This document shows, piece by piece, positions 1 to 5,580 of a stretch of 10,909 nt of DNA. Under the pieces are notes generated by a model. The model made no database searches and was not told where the DNA came from. It saw only the letters and a program-made list of their open reading frames with translations. Location: NCBI GenBank assembly GCA_023248665.1, contig JAHFEC010000027.1, positions 1-10,909 of the forward strand, written 5' to 3'. The stretch is from Microcaldota archaeon. Lineage in GTDB: Archaea; Micrarchaeota; Micrarchaeia; Anstonellales; Anstonellaceae. A program made the translations under genes and the position numbers. Within the stretch, counting starts at the first letter, position 1. Each line of letters starts with the position of its first letter.

Positions 1-222
1 CTTCTTCCCTCTGCATCGCTTGGCGTCATCGCTTTTGCCCAGCTTCTCGAAAAAAGAAATGGCTTTCTCGAAATCCCCGCCGTTCTCATACGCGGCGGCG
101 GCCTTCTCTTCATGCCCGAGCTTCTCGTAGATCTGCGCCGCTTTGACGTAAAGCGATTTTGCCTCAAGGCGTGCGGCCTTGGCCAGCCCTTCCTTCTCGT
201 CCATCCCGGTCTCTTCACCCAT
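1..222 (-). CDS. TPR-like helical repeat protein, N-terminal part (partial)
   Basis: This is an open frame of 74 codons that runs off the left edge without a stop. It begins MGEETGMDEKEGLAKAARLE and continues with paired amphipathic helices. Segments such as YVKAAQIYEKLGHEEKAAAA and AISFFEKLGKSDDAKR show the A-x-x-Y/F-E-K-x-G/A-x-x-x-x-A spacing of tetratricopeptide (TPR/SNAP-like) repeats, which usually serve as protein-protein interaction scaffolds. The start at 222 was chosen because a GGTGG (plus-strand 227-231) lies 4 nt upstream; a second in-frame ATG begins at 204. The gene is divergent from the 344-1387 gene, with 121 bp between the starts. Only about two repeats are visible, so no specific function can be given and the full length is unknown. 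Confidence 0.7.
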   Translation of the reverse strand, partial: MGEETGMDEKEGLAKAARLEAKSLYVKAAQIYEKLGHEEKAAAAYENGGDFEKAISFFEKLGKSDDAKRCRGKK

Positions 223-284
223 GTTTCCACCGATGCCAATCTCCGTCCCCTTATCTTCCGTTCATCATTGCGCTCTCCTCTTGC

Positions 285-306
285 GTATAACCTCTTCTGT
301 ATAACC
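285..306 (-). promoter_or_regulatory. Duplicated GTATAACC element, possible promoter of the TPR-like gene
   Basis: GTATAACC occurs at 285-292 and again at 299-306, a direct repeat with a 14-bp period. On the minus strand each copy reads GGTTATAC, which is TATA-like. The nearer copy would place a start of transcription near 261, giving a leader of about 40 nt for the gene starting at 222. A binding site for a regulator acting on either divergent gene is an equal alternative. Confidence 0.3.
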
Positions 307-314
307 CAAAAAGC

Positions 315-323
315 ATTTTAAAC
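315..323 (+). promoter_or_regulatory. TATA box for the ComEC-like lipoprotein gene (leaderless)
   Basis: ATTTTAAAC starts 29 nt before the ATG at 344 and is preceded by an A-rich stretch (307-312) that could be the TFB recognition element. With the usual archaeal spacing of about 26 nt, transcription would start at or next to the A of the ATG. No Shine-Dalgarno lies before this ATG, as expected for a leaderless mRNA. Confidence 0.6.
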
Positions 324-343
324 TCATCAAGCGTTGCCTTCCC

Positions 344-1387
344 ATGTCCAGACCGGTATTCGCTCTATTTTCACTCATCGCCTTGGCCCTCGTCGCCTTC
401 CTTCTGTTGGGCTGCGTCCAGTTCGAGCCCGCCCCGCCGCCGTCCGTTCCGTCCTACGCCCCTCTGCCATTGCCGCCTTACACCCCGCCCCAGACGCTCC
501 CGGTCCCCAACGAGACGGTCGCCCCGGTCGTGCCCTTCGAGACGTCCTTCATCGACGTGGGTTTCGGTGACGCCACCCTTATTCGCTCCGCCAATTTCAC
601 CATGCTCATCGATGACGGACCGGCCGGCTCGGCCGACAGCCTCATCGCTTTCCTGCGCGCGAAAAACGTCGAGCGCATCGACGTGCTCGTGCTGTCCGCC
701 TCTGACCCTAATTCCGTGGGCGGCACCCCGGCCATCACGCGCAAATTCCCGGTGCGCGAGGTCTGGACCAACGGCGTGAACTATTCCGATCCGTTCTGGC
801 AGTCCATTGAGCAGCAGATCCAGTTCACCCCGCAGAAAGCCGTCCAGTACGGCGACAATTTCTCCTACGGCAACCTGACATTCACCATCCTCAACCCGCA
901 AGTGGAACGCATGGTCTCCAACCCCCAAGCGGACTCCATCGCCATGAAGGTCTCCTACGGCTCGTTCTGCGCCTTGCTCTTCTCCCAGTCCGAGGCGGCC
1001 GGCGCCTCGGGCGGCGATCCGGGCACGGTGGTGGGCGGCATGGAATCGCGCATCCTTTTCGGCTCGGTGCCGATCGCCTGTCCGGTGCTCAAGGTGTCGC
1101 ACTACGGCTCGGGCAACTCGGCTTCGTTCCAATTCCTCGAGCGCGTCAAGCCCAAGATCGGCATCATCTCCGTCGGGCCCAACCCGCGCAACCTCTATCC
1201 AGAGCCCGCCCTCATCCGCCGCCTCATGCTCAAGAACATGAGCGTGTATGTCACAGACAAGCTCGGCTCGATCACCCTCTCCTCTGACGGCGCTCTCTAC
1301 AGCATCCGCACCGAAAAGCCGGTGGACGAGGATTACACGCGCTTCATCAACAACGTGGGCGATACGCGCCTGTATTGGACCCCCTAG
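344..1387 (+). CDS. ComEC/Rec2-type metallo-beta-lactamase-fold lipoprotein with lost metal ligands
   Basis: The 347-residue protein begins with a hydrophobic signal segment (5-23) ending in LLLGC, a lipobox-like site with Cys24. A Pro-rich linker follows (about 28-65), so it is probably anchored outside the membrane. Residues 66-325 follow the ComEC/Rec2 C-terminal MBL-fold domain: FIDVGFGDATLI (69-80), MLIDDG (87-92), IDVLVLSASDPNSVGG (112-127), SIAMKVSYG (198-206), VLKVSHYGS (248-256), GIISVGPN (273-280) and VYVTD..GSI (301-310). The family's HxHxDH metal motif (normally THPHADHIGG) reads SASDPNSVGG here. The later GD ligand (LLTGD) is LLFSQ, and the YGHP histidine is missing (NLYPEP). The fold is therefore clear, but hydrolase activity is doubtful. 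In ComEC the domain acts on DNA during uptake; here no channel domain is present. It starts at the leaderless ATG set by the TATA box, and the next gene begins 34 nt after its stop, suggesting co-transcription. Confidence 0.82.
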   Translation: MSRPVFALFSLIALALVAFLLLGCVQFEPAPPPSVPSYAPLPLPPYTPPQTLPVPNETVAPVVPFETSFIDVGFGDATLIRSANFTMLIDDGPAGSADSLIAFLRAKNVERIDVLVLSASDPNSVGGTPAITRKFPVREVWTNGVNYSDPFWQSIEQQIQFTPQKAVQYGDNFSYGNLTFTILNPQVERMVSNPQADSIAMKVSYGSFCALLFSQSEAAGASGGDPGTVVGGMESRILFGSVPIACPVLKVSHYGSGNSASFQFLERVKPKIGIISVGPNPRNLYPEPALIRRLMLKNMSVYVTDKLGSITLSSDGALYSIRTEKPVDEDYTRFINNVGDTRLYWTP

Positions 1388-1421
1388 CGCACCCGCCGAA
1401 CCCCACTCTGCGTTGAATCCC

Positions 1422-2468
1422 ATGCCCCGCTCCGCCTTTCCCGCCCCGTCTCCGGCCTCCCGCCCACTCGCCATCGATGTCGGCGCCAGCAAACTCGAGT
1501 ATGCCGTCGCGGACGCGAAAGAGAAGGGCGGCGCCAAGACCGGCCGGGTCGAAATCCCCGGAAAAATAAATTCCAGCCAACTCCTGCGAATCATCGTCAC
1601 AATCTGCAAGAAGAGCAAGGCCACCTCACTCGGCATCGGCTTTCCCGGCTTCGTGCACCAAGGCAAAGTGCTCCGGCTTCCCAACCTTCCACTCGTCCGG
1701 CCCTTTCACGCGAAATCCGTCCTCGAGCGCGAGTTGGGCATCCCCGTGTCGGCCGAGAACGACGTCAAGTGCATGGCCCTCGCCATCTGGCACGCGCGCG
1801 GCCGCAAAGAGGACGACGATTTCATCGTCATCGCGCCGGGTAGCGGCATCGGCGGGGCCATCGTGCGCGCCGGCCGCCTCGTGCGCGGCAAGCGCAGCAT
1901 GGCCGGCGAGTTCGGACACATGAAAATCCTGCTCGCCGGCGAAAAAAACGTCTCGCGCGCGAAAAACACGCCAAAATCAAAATCCGCGGCAGGCACAAGG
2001 GAGGAAGAATGGGCAAAATCGGTGCCGGCCTTAAAAGAGGAAGAATGGGAAAAGTTGTGCGGCGGATTTGGCATCGCCCGCCAATACGAGCTGGCGCTCA
2101 AGGAAGAACGGCGCATCAAAACAAATCGGCGCATCCGAGCGGCGCGCCCTTTTGCGGCGCTTCCCGCCCGCGAGCGCGATGCCCGCCACATCCTCCACGC
2201 CACCGACCCGCTCGCCCGGAAAATATCCTCCCGGTCCGCCGCCTATTTCGGCCTGGGCCTCGCCCTCATCGCCTCCGCGCTCGAGCCCAAGGAATTCATC
2301 ATCGCCGGCTCGGTCGGGGCGGCGTATATGGGCCCGCTCAAGAAGGAGATGATGCGCGCATTCGTGGCCAATGCATCCGCTCCGGCCGGGAAAATCCCCG
2401 TCTCTTCCTGCCCCATCCCGAATCCCGCCCTCTCCGGCGCCGCCCTGCTCTCCTATTACGGGATGTGA
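1422..2468 (+). CDS. ROK-family sugar kinase-like protein lacking the zinc motif
   Basis: A 348-residue protein of the ROK (repressor/ORF/kinase) family, members of which phosphorylate glucose, N-acetylmannosamine or related sugars with ATP in the cytoplasm. Visible motifs are the ATP-binding DVGASKLEYAVAD (19-31), GIGFPG (71-76), AENDVKCMA (111-119) with the likely catalytic Asp114, GSGIGGAIVRAGRLVRG (140-156), GEFGHM (162-167) with the sugar-contacting Glu163 and His166, and the C-terminal IIAGSVGAAYMGP (293-305). The ROK signature CxCGxxGCxE that should follow GEFGHM is absent. In its place is a Lys/Glu/Arg-rich stretch (about 172-245) with one cysteine. The ATG at 1422 was preferred because residues further upstream overlap the preceding gene and do not resemble ROK proteins. 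No promoter or Shine-Dalgarno is visible, so it is probably transcribed with the upstream gene. The substrate cannot be told, and a non-kinase role is possible. Confidence 0.8.
   Translation: MPRSAFPAPSPASRPLAIDVGASKLEYAVADAKEKGGAKTGRVEIPGKINSSQLLRIIVTICKKSKATSLGIGFPGFVHQGKVLRLPNLPLVRPFHAKSVLERELGIPVSAENDVKCMALAIWHARGRKEDDDFIVIAPGSGIGGAIVRAGRLVRGKRSMAGEFGHMKILLAGEKNVSRAKNTPKSKSAAGTREEEWAKSVPALKEEEWEKLCGGFGIARQYELALKEERRIKTNRRIRAARPFAALPARERDARHILHATDPLARKISSRSAAYFGLGLALIASALEPKEFIIAGSVGAAYMGPLKKEMMRAFVANASAPAGKIPVSSCPIPNPALSGAALLSYYGM
2001..2049 (+). repeat. Duplicated GAGGAAGAATGGG inside the ROK gene
   Basis: GAGGAAGAATGGG occurs at 2001-2013 and exactly again at 2037-2049, 36 bp apart, hence in frame. 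It encodes EEEWAK and EEEWEK. The stretch around it (about 1945-2060) is richer in A than the rest of the gene and lies where the zinc motif would be, which suggests an inserted or expanded segment. Confidence 0.6.
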
Positions 2469-2474
2469 TTCCGA

Positions 2475-2509
2475 GAGCCTGCGTTCAAGAAGCGAGCCTG
2501 AGTTCAAAA
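2475..2509 (+). repeat. Short imperfect direct repeat after the ROK gene
   Basis: GAGCCTGCGTTCAAGA (2475-2490) and GAGCCTGAGTTCAAAA (2494-2509) differ at two positions and are offset by 19 bp. They lie just after the ROK stop and upstream of the antiporter promoter. No function is evident. Confidence 0.5.
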
Positions 2510-2562
2510 CCCCCCGAGCGACATGCCGGTCCGCTTCTTTCGGGCCCCTTTTCACGGGATGT

Positions 2563-2571
2563 AATTTAAAC
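2563..2571 (+). promoter_or_regulatory. TATA box for the CPA2 antiporter gene (leaderless)
   Basis: AATTTAAAC starts exactly 29 nt before the ATG at 2592, the same distance as for the 344 gene, and shares TTTAAACTC with that promoter. This supports 2592 as both the transcription and translation start. Confidence 0.6.
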
Positions 2572-2591
2572 TCCCCCTGCATTTTCTTCTC

Positions 2592-4025
2592 ATGCAAAAA
2601 CCGCCAAAGCAAGGGGTCGAGCGCACGGTGTACCGAACCATGTCCCGGACCCGGGAGGCCGTCTCCGAGGCCGTATCTCATACTCAGGTATGGTCCGGCT
2701 ATCTCGTCCTCCTCTTGGGCGTCCTCATGATTCTGGCCGTCCTGCGCTCCGCCCTCTTCGGCGCCATCAGCCCGGAGAAGCACATCTGGGTGGACATCAC
2801 CCTGTTCCTGCTCATCGCGCTCGTGGCCGAGCGGCTGGTGCAATCCTGGAAGCAGCCCTTCGTGATGGTGCTGCTCATCCTGGGCGTGCTCATCTCCAAC
2901 CACACGCTCTCCGTGCTCTGGCCGTTCGCCACGGGCGCCTCGCAGCCCGCCCTCGCCTCCTTGGGCATCCGGCTGCCTTCCCAGATGCCCACGCTGGTCG
3001 GCGAAAGCGGGCTCATCACCACCTTCGCCAATCTGGGCGTCATCATCCTGCTATTTAGAATCGGCCTGCATTCGAAGCTCGAGCGGGTGTTCAACTTCAA
3101 GAACCTGCTCATCGCATTGGGCGGCGTCATCCTGCCCTTCGCCATCGGGTTCCTCTACGCCCAATACGGCGGCGGGAGCTTCGCCTACTCCCTCTTCGTG
3201 GGTGCCGCCCTCACCGCCACCTCGGTCGGCATCACGGCGGCGGTGCTCGAGGAGATGAAACTCATCTCCGCGCCTTTCGCGCAGGCGATCCTGGGCGCGG
3301 CGGTCATCGACGACATCCTCGCGCTCATGGTGCTGGGCCTCATCCAGAACGTCCCCGCCACCTTCTCCGTGCAGGCGTTGTCCCCCTTCGCGCTCCTCAT
3401 CGCCATCGCCCTGATATTCGTCGTCTCCGGCATCGCGCTTGGAAAATGGTTCGTCTCCCGTTTCTTCAGCCACGAAGAGGACGAGCTCTCCAAGCGCACG
3501 CTCGCGGGCTTTCTGGCCATCCTCTTCTTCTATTCCTTTGCGGCCGAATCCCTCGGCCTCTCGGCCATCGTGGGCGCGTTCCTCGCGGGCATGGTCATCG
3601 GATTCTCGCCCATCGCGGACAAGCTCAACCGCGCGCTCTTCGCGCTCGACGTGCTCTTCACGCCGGTGTTCTTCATCAGCCTCGGGATGCTCGTGGACGT
3701 GTGGGCCATTCCCGCCATCCTCGCCCCCCTCATCGTCCTCACGCTCATCGCCGTGATCGGCAAAATGGCCGGCTGCGGCCTGCCGGCCCGCCTCACGGGC
3801 ATGGGCTGGAAAGAGAGCGCGCTGGTGGGCTTCGGCATGGTCCCCCGCGGCGAGATCGCGCTCATCATCGCGTTGCTGGGATTGAGCGCCGTCGGCGCGG
3901 ACGGGCAGCCCATCCTCACCGCCGCCCAGTACACGCTCATCGCCTCGATGGCCTTCCTCACCACCGCCATCGCGCCGTGGGGCCTGCGCGAGCTCATTGC
4001 GCGCTTCGATCTGCGATCCGGCTGA
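2592..4025 (+). CDS. CPA2-family cation/proton antiporter (KefB/NapA-like membrane domain)
   Basis: A 477-residue integral membrane protein that should exchange Na+ or K+ for H+ across the cytoplasmic membrane. After a charged N-terminal tail (1-33) it shows a chain of about 13 hydrophobic segments. Typical CPA2 motifs are LGVIILLFRIGL (148-159), GAALTATSVGITAAVL (204-219) with the TATS of the unwound helix, AAVIDDILALMVL (236-248) with the Asp240-Asp241 pair of electrogenic antiporters, GLSAIVGAFLAGMVIG (322-337), PVFFISLGMLVD (358-369) and FGMVPRGEIALI (414-425). It stops at 477 without a TrkA-N/RCK regulatory domain, so it is more NapA-like than the glutathione-gated KefB/KefC type. Arg156 in the first motif, inside a membrane helix, is unusual. 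The start is fixed by the TATA box; Met17 is the alternative. Which cation is moved cannot be read from the sequence. Confidence 0.88.
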   Translation: MQKPPKQGVERTVYRTMSRTREAVSEAVSHTQVWSGYLVLLLGVLMILAVLRSALFGAISPEKHIWVDITLFLLIALVAERLVQSWKQPFVMVLLILGVLISNHTLSVLWPFATGASQPALASLGIRLPSQMPTLVGESGLITTFANLGVIILLFRIGLHSKLERVFNFKNLLIALGGVILPFAIGFLYAQYGGGSFAYSLFVGAALTATSVGITAAVLEEMKLISAPFAQAILGAAVIDDILALMVLGLIQNVPATFSVQALSPFALLIAIALIFVVSGIALGKWFVSRFFSHEEDELSKRTLAGFLAILFFYSFAAESLGLSAIVGAFLAGMVIGFSPIADKLNRALFALDVLFTPVFFISLGMLVDVWAIPAILAPLIVLTLIAVIGKMAGCGLPARLTGMGWKESALVGFGMVPRGEIALIIALLGLSAVGADGQPILTAAQYTLIASMAFLTTAIAPWGLRELIARFDLRSG

Positions 4026-4027
4026 AG

Positions 4028-4168
4028 AAAAAAACAGCGCAGAACAAAAAAGCCAAAAAACAAACGACGAAAATGCCTTCGCGCCGCCCTCGGCATCGGC
4101 CTGCCCGGCAGGCCGCGAGTCGCCCGCCTGCCGGTTTTCCGGGCTTGGCTGGGGCGCTGCCCCGGCCC
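4028..4168 (-). ncRNA. Possible structured minus-strand RNA ending in oligo-T
   Basis: The spacer between the two antiporters contains four perfect stem-loops: GGGGC/GCCCC (4151-4163), CCGG-TTTT-CCGG (4131-4142), GGCCTGCC/GGCAGGCC (4098-4114) and ATGCC/GGCAT (4073-4096). Read on the minus strand, these are followed by T6, T6 and T7 runs (plus-strand A-runs at 4055-4060, 4046-4051 and 4028-4034), as at archaeal oligo-T terminators. The nearly palindromic TATA element at 4188-4200 could fire in both directions, with a minus-strand start near 4168. High GC alone makes hairpins common, so this remains a candidate. No known RNA family was recognised. Confidence 0.2.
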
Positions 4169-4172
4169 GTCC

Positions 4173-4187
4173 GCCGGCCTTCCCGCG
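4173..4187 (+). repeat. 15-bp sequence shared with 9684-9698
   Basis: GCCGGCCTTCCCGCG is found here, just before the TATA box of the CPA1 gene, and again exactly at 9684-9698, upstream of the CaCA gene. Both copies lie in GC-rich intergenic DNA. They may be fragments of one dispersed element or a shared regulatory site. Confidence 0.5.
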
Positions 4188-4190
4188 CCA

Positions 4191-4198
4191 TTATAAAT
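4191..4198 (+). promoter_or_regulatory. TATA box for the CPA1 antiporter gene
   Basis: TTATAAAT lies inside the near-palindrome CCATTATAAATGG (4188-4200). Its centre is about 35 nt before the ATG at 4230, so the mRNA would start near 4220 with a very short leader. GAGGT at 4218-4222 is a fair Shine-Dalgarno, 7 nt before that ATG, if the transcript begins far enough upstream to include it. Confidence 0.6.
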
Positions 4199-4229
4199 GG
4201 GCGATGCATGAGCGTATGAGGTTTGTGTG

Positions 4230-5471
4230 ATGTACGATATTTTCCTTGTCTTGGGCGTCATCCTCTTTTCCGGCTTCATCGCCAATCTCATCTTCGAGCG
4301 CACGCGCATCTCTTCCGTGCTGATCCTCATGGGACTGGGCTTTTTGCTCGGCCCCGTGCTGCACGTGGTGGATTCGGGCTCCGGCTCGGTGCTGGCGGGT
4401 CTGGCGCCTTTCATCGGGGCGCTGGCGCTCATCATCATGCTTTTTGATGGCGGCATCTCGCTGCCCATTTTCCAGTTCATCCGCACCATCCCCAAAGCGG
4501 TCGCCTTTACTGGCCTGACCTTCCTGATTACCATGGCCGGCGTGGCGCTCCTCGCCTGGGGGTGCTTGGGCTGGAGCCCGCTCGCCGGGCTGCTCCTGGG
4601 CGCGGTGCTGGGTGGCACCAGCTCGGCCATTGTCATCGCGCTGGTGGAAAAGGCCCCCGTCGCGGCGGAAACGCGCAACCTGCTCACGCTGGAATCCGCG
4701 CTCACCGACTCGCTGTGCATCATCAGCGCCATCGTGCTCATCCAGCTCATCGTGGCCAACGTGCCCATCTATCCCGTGGCCGTGGCCGGGCTGCTGGCGT
4801 CCGCCTTCTCGGTGGCCATCGTGGCCGGCATCCTGGCCGCCATCGCATGGCTCTTCGTCCTGCGCCATCTGGCGCAGAAGAGCGTGTCCTATATGCTCAC
4901 GGTGGCCGCCATCATCCTGCTCTACGCGCTGGTGGACGCCACCGGGGGCAACGGGGGAATCGCCGTGTTCGTCTTTGGTTTGGTGCTGGGGAACGCGCGC
5001 CGGCTCTCCAATGTGCTGCACATGCGCGACATCTACAGCATGGACAAGAAAATCGCCAACGTGCAGGCCGAAGTCACGTTCTTCACCCGCACATTCTTCT
5101 TCGTCTATCTGGGCATGATCCTGAATCTGGGCGGCCTGACCTGGCTGCTGGCGGCCTTCTCGGCCGCTCTCATCGCCCTGTTTTATCTGGGCCGGCGTAT
5201 CGGCCTGCGCCTCACGGTGCCGGACAGCCCGGACGGGGGGTTTATCTCGTGGATGATGCCCCGAGGGCTGGCGGCGGCGGTGCTGGCCGGGATGCCGGCG
5301 GCCAGCGGCGTCATCCTGCCCGGATTCACCGAACTGGTGTTCATGGGCATCATTTTGAGCAACGTCATGGCCACGGTCAGCCAGTTTACCGGCCCGGCGG
5401 GAAAGAAAACCCGGACAAAACAGGAGGCGGCCAAAGCCGCGACGGCCCGTCAGAGCCCCGAAAACAAATAG
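4230..5471 (+). CDS. CPA1/NhaP-like Na+(K+)/H+ antiporter
   Basis: A 413-residue membrane antiporter with about 12-13 hydrophobic segments. It starts directly with a membrane helix (MYDIFLVLGVILFSGFIANL). Motifs of the NhaP/CPA1 group are LIIMLFDGGISL (67-78), LLGAVLGGTSSAIVIALVEK (122-141), LLTLESALTDSLCII (151-165) with Glu155 and the presumed ion-binding Asp160, FFFVYLGMIL (289-298) and SWMMPRGLAAAVLA (340-353). The TDP of classical NhaP proteins is TSS here (130-132), and the Asn-Asp pair is Thr159-Asp160. This seems to mark a separate subfamily whose ion choice may differ. The hydrophilic C-terminus (390-413) is short and Lys/Ala-rich, with no RCK domain. The ATG at 4230 was chosen; GTG at 4227 is in frame and would add one residue. 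It follows the CPA2 gene after about 200 bp and has its own promoter, so the two are probably separate units. Confidence 0.85.
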   Translation: MYDIFLVLGVILFSGFIANLIFERTRISSVLILMGLGFLLGPVLHVVDSGSGSVLAGLAPFIGALALIIMLFDGGISLPIFQFIRTIPKAVAFTGLTFLITMAGVALLAWGCLGWSPLAGLLLGAVLGGTSSAIVIALVEKAPVAAETRNLLTLESALTDSLCIISAIVLIQLIVANVPIYPVAVAGLLASAFSVAIVAGILAAIAWLFVLRHLAQKSVSYMLTVAAIILLYALVDATGGNGGIAVFVFGLVLGNARRLSNVLHMRDIYSMDKKIANVQAEVTFFTRTFFFVYLGMILNLGGLTWLLAAFSAALIALFYLGRRIGLRLTVPDSPDGGFISWMMPRGLAAAVLAGMPAASGVILPGFTELVFMGIILSNVMATVSQFTGPAGKKTRTKQEAAKAATARQSPENK

Positions 5472-5551
5472 CGCGCCAAGACATGTCTGAAACTCGGCGT
5501 ATTCCGGCGAGCACCCGGGCGCCTGATGACGCGCGCCGCCCACCCAAACAT

Positions 5552-5560
5552 GTTTAATAG
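5552..5560 (+). promoter_or_regulatory. TATA box for the P-type ATPase gene (leaderless)
   Basis: GTTTAATAG starts exactly 29 nt before the ATG at 5581, the third instance of this spacing in the window. It supports the ATG at 5581 over the in-frame TTG at 5572 and implies a leaderless mRNA. Confidence 0.58.
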
Positions 5561-5580
5561 TTCACGCGCTTTTGCTACTC

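Noticed and set aside
1248..1421. Upstream extension of the ROK reading frame
   Set aside because: It overlaps the end of the lipoprotein gene and is not ROK-like; the family match starts only after Met at 1422.
371..1684. Long minus-strand open frame opposite the lipoprotein and ROK genes
   Set aside because: Low-complexity Gly/Arg/Asp/His-rich translation, antisense to two recognisable proteins; a typical artefact of GC-rich DNA.
2496..2515. GTTCAAAAC resembling a tRNA T-loop
   Set aside because: The flanking bases do not pair as a T-stem, and no acceptor or anticodon arm is present.
3994..4209. Minus-strand 71-residue frame with a hydrophobic end
   Set aside because: The hydrophobic stretch comes from oligo-T (Phe codons) in the spacer; no start signal or family supports it.
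4191..5543. Minus-strand 450-residue frame opposite the CPA1 gene
   Set aside because: His/Asp/Glu/Gln-rich sequence with no domain, mirror of a clear antiporter.
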